NCBI GenBank assembly: GCA_945862465.1
Contig: CAMAYO010000004.1
Location: forward strand, 1 to 64,000
DNA from: Pseudorhodobacter antarcticus
Lineage (GTDB): Bacteria; Pseudomonadota; Alphaproteobacteria; Rhodobacterales; Rhodobacteraceae
DNA: 64,000 nucleotides
Direction of reading: 5' to 3'
Made by a program: the position numbers and the translations under genes. Positions 10,118 to 19,922 of the stretch are shown one piece after another (position 1 is the first letter of the stretch; each line of letters begins with the position of its first letter). The notes beneath the pieces were generated by a model. The model ran no database searches, had not been told where the DNA came from, and saw only the letters and a program-made list of their open reading frames with translations.

Positions 10118-11358
10118 CAGCGGTCCACCTCTCCGAAAACAATGTCCATGGTGCCGATGATGGCGGAAACGTCAGCCAGTTGGTGGCCTTTGCACATGAA
10201 ATCAAGCGCTTGCAGGTGCAGAAAGCCCGGCGCACGCAGTTTGGCGCGGTAGGGTTTGTTCGTACCATCTGCCACCAGATACACGCCAAACTCGCCCTTG
10301 GGCGCTTCAACGGCGGCGTAAACCTCACCGGCGGGCACATGGAAACCTTCGGTGTACAGCTTGAAGTGATGGATCAGGCTTTCCATCGAGGTTTTCATAT
10401 CCGCCCGCTTCGGCGGTGTCAGCTTGCCGCGCGCCAGAATGTCGGTTTGGGCCGCAGATTCGCGCAGTTTGGCCACGGCTTGACGGATGATCTTGGTCGA
10501 TTCCTCCATCTCAGCCATGCGCACCAGATAGCGGTCATAGCAGTCGCCGTTTTTGCCGGTGGCGACTTTGAAATCAAACTCGTCATAGCATTCGTAAGGC
10601 TGGCTGCGACGCAGATCCCACGCAAGGCCCGAACCGCGCGCCATAACGCCTGAAAAGCCCCATGCCTGCACATCGGCTTCGGTGATGATGCCGATATCAA
10701 CGTTGCGCTGTTTGAAGATGCGGTTCTCGGTCAAAAGCCCGTGCAGATCGTCCAGCACGCGCTGGAAACCATCACACCAAGCATCCATATCGTCCAGCAA
10801 TTGCGGCGTCAGGTCTTGGTGCACGCCACCGGGGCGGAAATAGGCGGCGTGCAAACGCGCGCCGGATGCGCGTTCATAAAAGCCCATCAGCTTTTCACGC
10901 TCTTCAAAGCCCCACAGCGGCGGCGTCAAAGCGCCCACGTCCATCGCTTGGGTCGTGGTGTTCAAGATATGGTTCAGCACACGGCCGATTTCGCAAAACA
11001 GCACACGGATCAGGCTGGCGCGGCGCGGCAGGACTGTGCCAGTCAGCCGTTCGATGGCCAAGCACCAAGCGTGTTCTTGGTTCATGGGCGCTACATAATC
11101 CAGCCGGTCGAAATAGGGCAGGTTTTGCAGATAGGTGCGGCTTTCCATCAGCTTTTCGGTGCCACGGTGCAGCAAGCCGATATGGGGGTCGCAGCGTTCA
11201 ACAATCTCGCCGTCAAGCTCAAGAACAAGCCGCAAAACCCCATGCGCTGCGGGGTGTTGCGGACCGAAATTGATGTTGAAATTACGGATGCGCTGCTCGC
11301 CCGTTTCCAGATCAACCGAGCCGTCGTCGTAATGGTTCTGCCGGATATCGCCGTCCAT
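10117..11358 (-). CDS. nuoD: NADH-quinone oxidoreductase subunit D
   Basis: The 49-kDa-type subunit, which with NuoB and NuoH forms the quinone-reduction site. It has 413 residues and family landmarks: [14 protein letters not shown] near residue 33, the [13 protein letters not shown] segment, [13 protein letters not shown], and the C-terminal [13 protein letters not shown]. It is separate from NuoC, as in most alphaproteobacteria, rather than fused. It follows nuoC by three bases and overlaps nuoE by one. Confidence 0.98.
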   Translation of the reverse strand: MDGDIRQNHYDDGSVDLETGEQRIRNFNINFGPQHPAAHGVLRLVLELDGEIVERCDPHIGLLHRGTEKLMESRTYLQNLPYFDRLDYVAPMNQEHAWCLAIERLTGTVLPRRASLIRVLFCEIGRVLNHILNTTTQAMDVGALTPPLWGFEEREKLMGFYERASGARLHAAYFRPGGVHQDLTPQLLDDMDAWCDGFQRVLDDLHGLLTENRIFKQRNVDIGIITEADVQAWGFSGVMARGSGLAWDLRRSQPYECYDEFDFKVATGKNGDCYDRYLVRMAEMEESTKIIRQAVAKLRESAAQTDILARGKLTPPKRADMKTSMESLIHHFKLYTEGFHVPAGEVYAAVEAPKGEFGVYLVADGTNKPYRAKLRAPGFLHLQALDFMCKGHQLADVSAIIGTMDIVFGEVDR

Positions 11359-11361
11359 TTT

Positions 11362-11955
11362 TCAAGCCTTCTTTTCGTCGCCCGGAAGGATGTATTGCGC
11401 ACCCTCCCACGGGCTCATGAAATCGAACTGACGGTATTCTTGCACCAGTTTGACCGGTTCATAGACCACACGCTTTTGCACCTCGTCATAGCGCACTTCG
11501 GTGTAGCCGGTGGTCGGGAAATCTTTGCGCAGCGGATGGCCGCGAAAGCCATAGTCGGTCAGGATACGGCGCAGGTCGGGGTGGCCGCTGAACAAGATAC
11601 CGAACAGGTCATATACTTCGCGCTCAAACCAATTGGCGGCGGGGTAAACGCTGATCAGCGAGGGCACCATGGCCGTGTCGGCGACATAGGCTTTCACCCG
11701 AATGCGGCCGTTGGTGTACATCGACAGCAGGTGATAAACCACATCAAAGCGGTCAGCGCGTTCGGGGTGGTCAACCGCCGTGATGTCGACAAGGCTGGTC
11801 ATGCGGGTGGAAGGATCAGCCTTTAGATGCGCCATAAGGCCCAGCAGATTGTCCAAAGCCACGGTGACGGTAAGTTCGCCAAAAGCCTCAACCGCGCTGA
11901 TAACACTGGCGCGGGTGGATAGGGCAGCGGCAAGGTCGGTCAAATTCAGTGCCAT
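11362..11955 (-). CDS. nuoC: NADH-quinone oxidoreductase subunit C
   Basis: The 30-kDa-type peripheral subunit, 197 residues, which binds no cofactor and clamps NuoD in the connecting module. The family signature is complete ([41 protein letters not shown], residues about 107-147, cited here by positions). The acidic and basic patches of this block contact NuoD and NuoI in known structures. Nine bases separate it from nuoB upstream, and three from nuoD downstream. Confidence 0.97.
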   Translation of the reverse strand: MALNLTDLAAALSTRASVISAVEAFGELTVTVALDNLLGLMAHLKADPSTRMTSLVDITAVDHPERADRFDVVYHLLSMYTNGRIRVKAYVADTAMVPSLISVYPAANWFEREVYDLFGILFSGHPDLRRILTDYGFRGHPLRKDFPTTGYTEVRYDEVQKRVVYEPVKLVQEYRQFDFMSPWEGAQYILPGDEKKA

Positions 11956-11964
11956 GATGCCCCC

Positions 11965-12854
<890 letters not shown>

Positions 12855-12916
12855 GAGGGGCTCCTTCAACCGATATCATGAAAGCGCCACAGACGGCCCT
12901 TTTCAAACTTGGCCCT

Positions 12917-12945
12917 CGTTTACCCGCAGCCCATGGCGGGGTCAA
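12917..12945 (-). promoter_or_regulatory. Candidate promoter of the nuo operon
   Basis: Read on the minus strand, TTGACC (12945-12940) and TAAACG (12922-12917) are separated by exactly 17 bases, close to the housekeeping sigma factor consensus. A start near 12910 would give a 55-base leader to nuoA. The pattern match is the only evidence. Confidence 0.4.
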
Positions 12946-12960
12946 CCAAGGGCGGGGGCC

Positions 12961-13167
12961 CTAGCCCAGAAACTTGCCCGCAATCTTGCCCAAGTGATGC
13001 GCCAGTTTGACCGTCTCTGACGTGCCGGGGGGATGCTTTGTGTCCATCGGCGTGGTTTCTATCGCCACCTGCGCCTTGTCGCTGACCTTTTTGATGGCAA
13101 CTTGCACGCCTTTGTTGACGGTTTGGCCCATAAATCGGTTCAAGGCAGTCAAGATCAATCGGTTCAT
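12961..13167 (-). CDS. Conserved-looking 68-aa protein downstream of scpB
   Basis: A 68-residue protein that starts two bases after the scpB stop, so it is probably the last gene of the argS-SPOR-nagZ-scpAB unit. It begins MNRLILTALNRFMGQTVNKG, is mildly basic and amphipathic, and has no membrane helix, signal peptide or cysteine. An in-frame upstream start at 13224 would overlap scpB and is rejected. I do not recognise a family. It ends just upstream of the nuo promoter region. Confidence 0.6.
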   Translation of the reverse strand: MNRLILTALNRFMGQTVNKGVQVAIKKVSDKAQVAIETTPMDTKHPPGTSETVKLAHHLGKIAGKFLG

Positions 13168-13168
13168 C

Positions 13169-13804
13169 TTAATCCTCAAAAAGTTCGGATTGGTCGGGGG
13201 CTTCGGTGTCGTCGTCCTCGGCATTGGGCGGCAAATCGGGCAAGGGGCGGCTGTCTAGCAAGCCCGCCGCGCGCAGCTCTTTCAAGCCGGGCAGATCGCG
13301 GGCGGATTCCAGGCCGAAATGGTCAAGAAAGGCATCGGTCACCACAAAGGTCACAGGCCGCCCCGGTGTCATGCGGCGGCGGCCAAGGCGGATCCAGTTC
13401 AGTTCCAACAGTTGATCCACAGTGCCACGGCTCACGGCCACGCCACGAATCTCTTCAATCTCAGCACGGGTGACGGGTTGGTGATAGGCCACGATGGCCA
13501 AGGTTTCGATGGCCGCGCGCGAAAGCTTGCGGGTTTCAACGCTTTCCTTGTGCATGAGGTGCCCCAGATCGGCGGCCGTGCGAAACGCAAAGGCGGCACC
13601 AACTTGCACCAGATGCACCCCCCGCCCTTCATACCTGCGGCTCAGATGGGCCAAGGCTTCGGCAGGATCGCAACCCTGCGGCATCCGGCGCGCAAGGTCT
13701 GCCAAGGTCACAGGTTCGCTCGAGGCAAACAGCACCGCTTCCACCATGCGTTCCTGTTCACCCATTGGCGGGGCAGCAAAAAGGCTTAGCTCGGCAGGAT
13801 CCAT
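13169..13804 (-). CDS. scpB: Segregation and condensation protein B
   Basis: ScpB dimers bind ScpA-SMC and help form the bacterial condensin that compacts and segregates the chromosome. It has 211 residues from the ATG at 13804, which overlaps the scpA stop (ATGA). Tandem winged-helix domains are recognisable: MVEAVLFASSEPVTLADLA at the front and the family block ETLAIVAYHQPVTRAEIEEI with RGVAVSRGTVDQLLELNWI in the middle. The acidic tail (EDDDTEAPDQSELFED) is typical. The frame extends upstream into scpA and that extension is discarded. Confidence 0.95.
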   Translation of the reverse strand: MDPAELSLFAAPPMGEQERMVEAVLFASSEPVTLADLARRMPQGCDPAEALAHLSRRYEGRGVHLVQVGAAFAFRTAADLGHLMHKESVETRKLSRAAIETLAIVAYHQPVTRAEIEEIRGVAVSRGTVDQLLELNWIRLGRRRMTPGRPVTFVVTDAFLDHFGLESARDLPGLKELRAAGLLDSRPLPDLPPNAEDDDTEAPDQSELFED

Positions 13805-14601
13805 CAGGCTTCTCCCTTGCGGCGCATCAAAAGCGGGGCGAAGATTTCGGTCTGTTTCAAATCCACTTGGCCCCGTTTGGCCATTTCCAACACGGCTGCA
13901 AAATGCGCCGCCATGGCAGAGCGTCTGCGCGTGGGCGACGCGCCCCAACCTTCGGGCAAGAACGAGGTCAGGTCGGCCCAAGCCCCCATATAGCCCAGCA
14001 AACCCCGCATCCGATCCAACGCCTGCTCCATGGTGAAAACATGTTCGCGGTCAAAGGCATAGGGGCGAAAATCGTCGCGGGTGCGAATGCGGGCATAGGC
14101 GCGCATCAAATCCAGAAGCGAGGCGTCATAGCGCAGCGCGCGGCAGATCGAGGCGGCCTCTGGCTGGCCACGGGCAAAGAAATCACGCCCCCGTTGATCA
14201 CGCGCCATAAGCCGTGCCGCCACATCGCGCATGGCCGCCAGACGTTCCAATTGAAAGGCCAGATGAGCGGCCAAATCTTCGGCGCTGGGGCCAGCATCAG
14301 CCGGATCGGGCGGCAGCAAAAGGCGAGATTTAAGATAGGCAAGCCATGCCGCCATCACCAGATAATCTGCCGCAAGTTCAATGCGCAAAGCCACGGCCTG
14401 GTTGACAAATTTTAGATACTGCTCGGCCAGTTGCAACACCGAAATGCGCCGCAGATCAACCTTTTGGCTGCGCGACAGGTTCAAAAGCAGATCAAGTGGG
14501 CCTTCAAAACCGTCGACATCAATGATCAGCGCCTCATCCGCCAAACGGTCGGGGGTGGGCCTTGTTTCTAACCAGTCGTCAGTTTTGGACATCGGGCGCA
14601 T
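13804..14601 (-). CDS. scpA: Segregation and condensation protein A
   Basis: The kleisin partner of SMC and ScpB in condensin. It has 265 residues. The family N-terminus is clear: VDGFEGPLDLLLNLSRSQKV, followed by DLRRISVLQLAEQYL and LAADYLVMAAWLAYLKSRLL. The C-terminal winged helix that docks on the SMC head is the last 60 or so residues. The start at 14601 lies within the 3' end of nagZ (23-base overlap); an alternative ATG three codons later lacks a better ribosome site. The stop overlaps scpB. Confidence 0.94.
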   Translation of the reverse strand: MRPMSKTDDWLETRPTPDRLADEALIIDVDGFEGPLDLLLNLSRSQKVDLRRISVLQLAEQYLKFVNQAVALRIELAADYLVMAAWLAYLKSRLLLPPDPADAGPSAEDLAAHLAFQLERLAAMRDVAARLMARDQRGRDFFARGQPEAASICRALRYDASLLDLMRAYARIRTRDDFRPYAFDREHVFTMEQALDRMRGLLGYMGAWADLTSFLPEGWGASPTRRRSAMAAHFAAVLEMAKRGQVDLKQTEIFAPLLMRRKGEA

Positions 14602-15598
14602 CTTTCATGAGGCCCGCAAGTTCCGCTTCAAGGGTTGAAATGTCAACGGGGGCGGGGGGTTTGCGCCATGCCAGTGCCGCTTGGGCACGACGGCGCGCGG
14701 CCTGCCCCATATCGCCCGCAGCCTCTGCCACCTGCGCCATCTCGGCCAGATCGCCGTTGCAGTGCAGCGCCAAATCGCAGCCCGCGGCCATAGCGGCAGC
14801 GGTGCGGGTGGCGATGCTGCCCGACAGAGCCTGCATGTTAAGATCATCGGTCATCAGCAAGCCACCAAAGCCAATCTGATCACGGATAACACCCATCATC
14901 ACGGGCGACTGCGTGGCGGGCAGGTCATCATAGGCGGTAAAGACCAGATGCGCGGTCATAGCCATCGGCAAGTCATTCAGCGCCTTGAAGGGCGCGAAAT
15001 CATGGGTGGACAGGTCATGGCGTGTGGCATCGACTCGCGGCAAATCGTGATGCGTATCCACCATAGAGCGCCCATGCCCCGGCATATGCTTGACAACGGG
15101 CAGACATCCCCCATCGAGCAAACCCTGTGCGACAGCACGGGCAAGAACGGAAACCCGTTCAGGATCAGCGCCGTAGCAGCGGTTCTTCAAGAAAGGATGC
15201 GTGGCAGCGGTGATCAGGTCAGCCACGGGCGCGCAGTTGGCATCAATGCCCACGCTGCCCAATTCCAGCGCGATGAGTTGATACCGCAGATGCAAGGCCC
15301 GCGCGGCATGATCGCCAGCGGCCGTGACAAAATCCAAAGGGGGCGTCCATTCGCGCCAATGGGGCGCGCGCAAACGCTGCACACGCCCGCCCTCTTGATC
15401 GATCAAGATCGGTGCATTGCGGCCCACAGATTCGCGCAGAGCGGCTGTTAGACGGCGCAGGTGTTCAGGGCTGTCGATGTTGCGGGCAAAAAGGATGAAG
15501 CCAAAAGGATCATAGGCGCGAAAAAATGCGGCCTCATTGCGCCCAAGGGTCAGGCCAGCGCAGCCAAAAATCGCCGCGCCGCGCCCGATTGCCGTCAT
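14579..15598 (-). CDS. nagZ: Beta-N-acetylhexosaminidase (peptidoglycan recycling)
   Basis: Glycoside hydrolase family 3 enzyme that releases GlcNAc from GlcNAc-anhydroMurNAc peptides in the cytoplasm during wall recycling. It has 339 residues. Visible motifs are ILIDQEGGRVQRL near residue 70, VKHMPGHG with the catalytic His in the loop near 170, and the nucleophile Asp in LLMTDDLNM near 250. There is no signal peptide, consistent with a cytoplasmic enzyme. The ATG at 15598 overlaps the stop of the SPOR gene (ATGA), and the stop lies inside scpA. Loss of such enzymes alters AmpC-type beta-lactamase induction in other bacteria. Confidence 0.95.
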   Translation of the reverse strand: MTAIGRGAAIFGCAGLTLGRNEAAFFRAYDPFGFILFARNIDSPEHLRRLTAALRESVGRNAPILIDQEGGRVQRLRAPHWREWTPPLDFVTAAGDHAARALHLRYQLIALELGSVGIDANCAPVADLITAATHPFLKNRCYGADPERVSVLARAVAQGLLDGGCLPVVKHMPGHGRSMVDTHHDLPRVDATRHDLSTHDFAPFKALNDLPMAMTAHLVFTAYDDLPATQSPVMMGVIRDQIGFGGLLMTDDLNMQALSGSIATRTAAAMAAGCDLALHCNGDLAEMAQVAEAAGDMGQAARRRAQAALAWRKPPAPVDISTLEAELAGLMKDAPDVQN

Positions 15599-16503
15599 CT
15601 TTGGGCGACCGGCACACATTCGGTGCCTTCGGCCTGCAAGGCGGCGCAGAAGCTGGTGGCATCGGCTTCACCAGCCATGCCGTCCACACGCAGACGGTAG
15701 ATCGTGCGGCCATTGGTTTGGGCCTGTTGCACAATCATGGCCTTGCCGGCCATCAACTCTGAAAAGTTTTGCTGAAGATCACCAAACTTGGCACGCGCCA
15801 ATTCTGGCGACTCATAAGCGCCAAATTGGGCGAGGATCGTACCCGCCGGAATAGCGCTTGGGTCTTTTTCAAGCACCGCAGAGGCCGGAACCGTGTCAGC
15901 CGGTTGAACGGCTGTGCCGCCCAATTCCACGGGGCGCGGCATGGGGCGCAGGGGCGCATTGGCGTCGGCCACAGCAGGCGCGCCAGCAGCATCTGCCAAG
16001 GCGGCAGCGACGGCGGCATCAACGCTGTCTTGGGTCAGCAGCGGGGCGGGCTTGGCAGCGGTGGCCTCTAGTGCAGTGGCGGACACTTCGGTGTTTGTAA
16101 GCACAGAGCTTTGCGGGGCTGCGCCTTCGGCGGGCACAACGGGCAGATCATCGGGCTGCAACGCGACAGACAAAGGTGCCAAGGTGACCACATCCGCCGG
16201 CTTGGCCGAGGTGCCCAAGGCCGCCACAGCATTCACCGTCAGGCCCTGATTAAGCGCTTGCTCCCCCCCTGGATCGGCGGGCGCTATGCGCATCGCGCCA
16301 GAGGCTGCGCGCATCACCGGCACGCCTGTGACATCGCGCACCGCCAGCGCATAGCCCCAATAGGCCAACCCCAGAACCAAAGCCACCGAACTGAGCGCGC
16401 CGCCGATGCTGACCCAGCGCCGCGCTTCGTTCAACACCAGACCGCGTTGCCCATAAGCCCCACGATACGCCGAGCCATGCTCGTCATAATTGAAAACTGC
16501 CAT
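15595..16503 (-). CDS. SPOR-domain inner-membrane protein
   Basis: A 302-residue bitopic protein: a cytoplasmic N-terminus of about 30 residues, one membrane helix (about 31-53, IGGALSSVALVLGLAYWGYA), a long Ala/Pro/Val-rich periplasmic linker, and a C-terminal SPOR domain over the last 85 or so residues (LAQFGAYESPELARAKFGDL and YRLRVDGMAGEADATSFC). SPOR domains bind denuded glycan strands and target proteins to the division site, so a septal role is likely. It lies between argS (69-base gap) and nagZ (four-base overlap). Often annotated only as SPOR domain protein; it resembles FtsN in layout but I cannot assign that name. Confidence 0.88.
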   Translation of the reverse strand: MAVFNYDEHGSAYRGAYGQRGLVLNEARRWVSIGGALSSVALVLGLAYWGYALAVRDVTGVPVMRAASGAMRIAPADPGGEQALNQGLTVNAVAALGTSAKPADVVTLAPLSVALQPDDLPVVPAEGAAPQSSVLTNTEVSATALEATAAKPAPLLTQDSVDAAVAAALADAAGAPAVADANAPLRPMPRPVELGGTAVQPADTVPASAVLEKDPSAIPAGTILAQFGAYESPELARAKFGDLQQNFSELMAGKAMIVQQAQTNGRTIYRLRVDGMAGEADATSFCAALQAEGTECVPVAQR

Positions 16504-16572
16504 CTCGCCTCACATATGGGTGCGATACTTTGCCGCCCCACTTTTTGTTGCTCGTCACCGATCGGCGCCTTA

Positions 16573-18318
16573 TCAGCGCATCTCTTCTGCCGGCTTAACC
16601 CCTAGAATAGCCAATCCTGCCGAAATAACAACGCCTGTGGCGCGGGCCAAGGCGATTTTTGCACAAGATGTTGCGTCTTTGCCCTCTTGGATAAACCTTA
16701 AGGAGGGATCATCATTGCCACGGTTCCAAAGACCGTGGAATTCTGAGGCCAATTCATACAAGAAAAACGCAATACGGTGGGGTTCATTGCCCTTCGCGGC
16801 AATTTCCACTTCGCGCGGCCATTCTGCAATTTGCTGGGCCATATCGATTTCTGCAGGATTCGACAGTTGAGCCAGATCGGCCTTAGCCAAGGCTGCATCC
16901 GACACATCCAATCCCGCCGCTTGCGCCTTGCGCAAAACGGAATTGATGCGGGCATTGGCATATTGCACATAAAAGACCGGATTGTCTTTGGATTGTTCCA
17001 GCACCTTGGCAAAGTCAAAATCCAAAGCCACATCGTTTTTGCGTGTCAGCATCATAAAGCGGGTTACATCGGCGCCTGCCTGTTCGACCACATCATGCAG
17101 CGTCACAAAAGTGCCGGCCCGCTTTGACATCTTAAATGGCTCGCCGTTTTTATACAGCTTCACCAATTGCACCAGCTTAATGTCCAAGGGCACACGCCCC
17201 CCCGACAGGGCCGACACCGCTGCCTTCATCCGCTTGACATAGCCGCCGTGATCAGCGCCGAAAATATCGATCAACTCATCAAAACCGCGCTGCACCTTGT
17301 CGTAGTGATAGGCGATGTCGGGGGCGAAATAGGTCCACGAGCTGTCCGATTTCATCACGGGCCGGTCAACATCGTCGCCATGCGCGGTTGAACGAAACAG
17401 GGTTTGCACCCGCGCCTCGTAATCTTCGGGCACTTTGCCCTTGGGCGGTTCCAAGGTGCCTTCGTAAATCAGGCCCTGATCGCGCAGCGTTTGAATGGCT
17501 GCTTCAATCTGGCCCGTGCCATACAGCGCCTTTTCCGACGAATACACATCCATCCGCACGCCCAACTGTGCCAGATCATTGCGAATTTCCTGCATCATCA
17601 TGGCCGAAGCAAAATCACGCAAATCGGCCAGCCAGACAGATTCGGGCTGGTTCAACAGGCTTGCGCCGTATTTGGCCTTAAGGGCTTCGCCAACGGGAAC
17701 CAGATAGTCTCCAGGATAAAGCCCCTCACGGATTTCAGGTTCCAGCCCATTGGCTTCGCGGTAGCGTTCATAGGCCGAACGCGCCAGCACATCGACCTGC
17801 GCGCCGCCATCGTTGATGTAATACTCGCGCGTCACAGTCCAACCGGCGAAGGCCAACAGGTTGGACAGCGCATCACCCACAACGGCGCCGCGCACATGGC
17901 CCACGTGCATGGGGCCTGTGGGGTTGGCGGAAACGAATTCCACGTTGACCTTGCGCCCTGCCCCAGCGTTAGAGCGCCCGAAATCCGCGCCATCTGTCAG
18001 CGCGGCTTTCACCACGCTTTGCCAGACCACGTTCGACAGCCGCAGGTTCAAGAACCCCGGGCCTGCCACGTCTGCCGCCGAGATGCGCGCATCTTTGCCC
18101 AACCGCAGCGCCAGCGCATCGGCAATCGCCCGCGGGGCAAGGCCCGCAGGCTTGGCCAGCACCATCGCAGCATTGGTCGCCATATCGCCATGGGCGGCAT
18201 CGCGGGGCGGTTCCACTGCGACATTGGCAAAGTCTAACCCCTGCGGCAGGGTGCCTTCGGTTGTCATGGCGGTCAGTTCAGCCACCACAAGGGCGCGGAT
18301 ATCGGCGAATAGGTTCAT
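16573..18318 (-). CDS. argS: Arginyl-tRNA synthetase
   Basis: Class I synthetase that charges tRNA-Arg. It has 581 residues from ATG 18318 (MNLFADIRALV), the normal length; the frame continues upstream another 56 codons without family similarity. The signature NPTGPMHVGHVRGAVVGDAL holds the HIGH-type motif (HVGH), and FKMSKRAGTF holds the KMSKS-type loop. The C-terminal helical anticodon-binding domain ends in the usual hydrophobic LGVKPAEEM. It probably heads the unit continuing through the SPOR gene, nagZ and scpAB. Confidence 0.98.
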   Translation of the reverse strand: MNLFADIRALVVAELTAMTTEGTLPQGLDFANVAVEPPRDAAHGDMATNAAMVLAKPAGLAPRAIADALALRLGKDARISAADVAGPGFLNLRLSNVVWQSVVKAALTDGADFGRSNAGAGRKVNVEFVSANPTGPMHVGHVRGAVVGDALSNLLAFAGWTVTREYYINDGGAQVDVLARSAYERYREANGLEPEIREGLYPGDYLVPVGEALKAKYGASLLNQPESVWLADLRDFASAMMMQEIRNDLAQLGVRMDVYSSEKALYGTGQIEAAIQTLRDQGLIYEGTLEPPKGKVPEDYEARVQTLFRSTAHGDDVDRPVMKSDSSWTYFAPDIAYHYDKVQRGFDELIDIFGADHGGYVKRMKAAVSALSGGRVPLDIKLVQLVKLYKNGEPFKMSKRAGTFVTLHDVVEQAGADVTRFMMLTRKNDVALDFDFAKVLEQSKDNPVFYVQYANARINSVLRKAQAAGLDVSDAALAKADLAQLSNPAEIDMAQQIAEWPREVEIAAKGNEPHRIAFFLYELASEFHGLWNRGNDDPSLRFIQEGKDATSCAKIALARATGVVISAGLAILGVKPAEEMR

Positions 18319-18433
18319 CTGATCAAATCCTGTCTCATCTCTTGCGGGATGCCAGAGAGGATGACGCAGGTCAAGGACAGGCGCTGATGGCGAAGCGCTG
18401 CTGTGGCCCCAAAGTTGAGGAAACCGCCAGATT

Positions 18434-18778
18434 TCACCCCTTGGAAGAGAGATTTTGCCGCAGATAATGCGCCTCGCGCCCGCCAAAGAACATCGTGATC
18501 ACCGCCCCCAACAGCCACCACAAAGGCTGAGGGATTGCGGCCAGCACCTGCATCTGGGCTTCAAACCAATCCGGCTTGATCCCTGCCGCCACAAAAACCC
18601 CCAAAGCCCCCAAGGCCATCAAAGGGCGTGGCAAGCGGTTCAGCGCATCCATCAAGCGATCATACCCCGCCTTTCCCTTGGGTGTTTGGGGCTGCACCTG
18701 CGGCATCGGGCCAGCGGCCCCAGCTGCCAAATCCTGTGCTAAGGTTTCGGCACTGGTGACAAGTTTCTTCAAATCCAT
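18434..18778 (-). CDS. Holin-like small membrane protein
   Basis: A 114-residue protein: a soluble N-terminal half with a predicted helix (MDLKKLVTSAETLAQDLAAG), then hydrophobic stretches at about 60-78 (MALGALGVFVAAG) and 88-105 (LWWLLGAVITMFFGG) and a basic end. This is the layout of the phage-type holin family found beside GH108 muramidases. The ATG at 18778 has an ideal AAAGGA six bases upstream and follows the muramidase gene by 11 bases. Together they form a two-gene lysis unit. No other phage genes are nearby, so this is either a prophage remnant or, by analogy with Rhodobacter capsulatus, a gene transfer agent release cassette. Confidence 0.75.
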   Translation of the reverse strand: MDLKKLVTSAETLAQDLAAGAAGPMPQVQPQTPKGKAGYDRLMDALNRLPRPLMALGALGVFVAAGIKPDWFEAQMQVLAAIPQPLWWLLGAVITMFFGGREAHYLRQNLSSKG

Positions 18779-18789
18779 AGGGTGTCCTT

Positions 18790-19392
18790 TCATGTCCAAG
18801 CGGCCACGCGGGCCTGATGTTGGGTTTGGGTTAAGTGCAAGGCGGGGGGCAAAAACACCTCGGCCCGCGTGATCCACCCGCCTTTGCCGCCATCGCGCCG
18901 CAAGGCATACTTGCGGCTGGCGGGGCGGGAATCGGCAAGCTGATAGTAAAACTCGCGCCGCGCCACACCGTAAAGCTGGGCCAAAGCCAGCGCGTCGCAA
19001 GCGCGAACGGCGGCCAAAGTCGCAGGGCCCAAGACGCCATCGCAACGCAGCTTGTGGCCTTGGGCGTTCAGCACCCGTTGCAGCAGCTTAATCGCCATGG
19101 ATCCGGCGTTGACATACATATCAAAAACCGGTGCCTGCAAATCGGGGGGAAGCAAGCACAGGCCGGGGCGGTCGAAGTATCGGGTCAGAAAAATCTCAAC
19201 CGCTTGTGCAACACTTAACGCCCGCACATCCGCCACATCGACCACTCCGTCGACAGTCACATCGCGCGCAAGGGCACGCAGGGTTCCCAACGTCACCCCA
19301 TACTTCGTAGGCCCGCCCGGATCGGCGGGGTCGTTCACATAGCCCCCCTCACGGGCGACGATGTCTTGGGCAATTTGGCGGACGTTTGGCAT
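18790..19392 (-). CDS. GH108-type N-acetylmuramidase (endolysin)
   Basis: A 200-residue peptidoglycan hydrolase. The first 90 residues hold the GH108 catalytic block VAREGGYVNDPADPGGPTKYG, here residues about 13-33, in which the Glu of REGGY is the predicted catalytic acid. Residues about 105-175 fit the peptidoglycan-binding module that usually follows (NAQGHKLRCDGVLGPATLAA). There is no signal peptide, so export would depend on the adjacent holin, as with canonical endolysins. The pair is cotranscribed in the order muramidase, holin. No tail or capsid genes occur in the window. Confidence 0.85.
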   Translation of the reverse strand: MPNVRQIAQDIVAREGGYVNDPADPGGPTKYGVTLGTLRALARDVTVDGVVDVADVRALSVAQAVEIFLTRYFDRPGLCLLPPDLQAPVFDMYVNAGSMAIKLLQRVLNAQGHKLRCDGVLGPATLAAVRACDALALAQLYGVARREFYYQLADSRPASRKYALRRDGGKGGWITRAEVFLPPALHLTQTQHQARVAAWT

Positions 19393-19462
19393 GAAGCCCT
19401 CGGTTCTGATGACCGGGTCTATGCTGCCGTGAAGGGGTTAATTCTGCGAAAACCCAGCGCAC

Positions 19463-19915
19463 TTAGGGTGCAGCGGCCTTGTAAACGCCCTGCGCTTTCA
19501 AAGCGTCGATCACTTCTTTGGGCATATAGGTCTCGTCATGCTTGGCCAGAACTTCGCTGGCCACAAAGGTGCCAGCGTCCATCTGCCCCATGGCAATGAT
19601 GCCAGCGCCTTCGGCGAATAGGTCGGGCAAAACGCCTTTGAACGAAACGGGGATCGTGTCCTTGGTGTCTGTGATCTTAAAGGTGATCACATCGCCCTGC
19701 CCCCGCACCAAAGACCCCACCTCGACCAAGCCGCCCAAGCGAAACACTTCGCCAGCTTTGGGCGGCATGGAACTCACTTGAGAGGGCGAGCGAAAGAAGT
19801 TGATCCCATCTTTCATCGCATAGCCAATCAGCGCAGTTGACAGGCCAAGTGCTAGAAAGGCCACCACGATGATCTGGATGCGCCGTGTCTTTTTCAGACC
19901 CTTCATGCCCGCCAT
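19463..19915 (-). CDS. ccmE: Cytochrome c-type biogenesis haem chaperone CcmE
   Basis: Periplasmic haem chaperone of System I cytochrome c maturation; it receives haem from CcmC and passes it to CcmF/H. It has 150 residues with one N-terminal membrane anchor (about 13-33) and an OB-fold domain. The haem-binding motif is intact: LAKHDETYMP, with His126 covalently binding haem and Tyr130 as axial ligand in the family. The remaining ccm genes are not in the window. It begins eight bases after argC, a common association in this group. Confidence 0.96.
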   Translation of the reverse strand: MAGMKGLKKTRRIQIIVVAFLALGLSTALIGYAMKDGINFFRSPSQVSSMPPKAGEVFRLGGLVEVGSLVRGQGDVITFKITDTKDTIPVSFKGVLPDLFAEGAGIIAMGQMDAGTFVASEVLAKHDETYMPKEVIDALKAQGVYKAAAP

Positions 19916-19922
19916 TATGCCC

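Noticed and set aside
10741-11826. 361-codon plus-strand ORF opposite nuoD/nuoC
   Set aside because: Antisense of well-identified genes; no ribosome site or family similarity.
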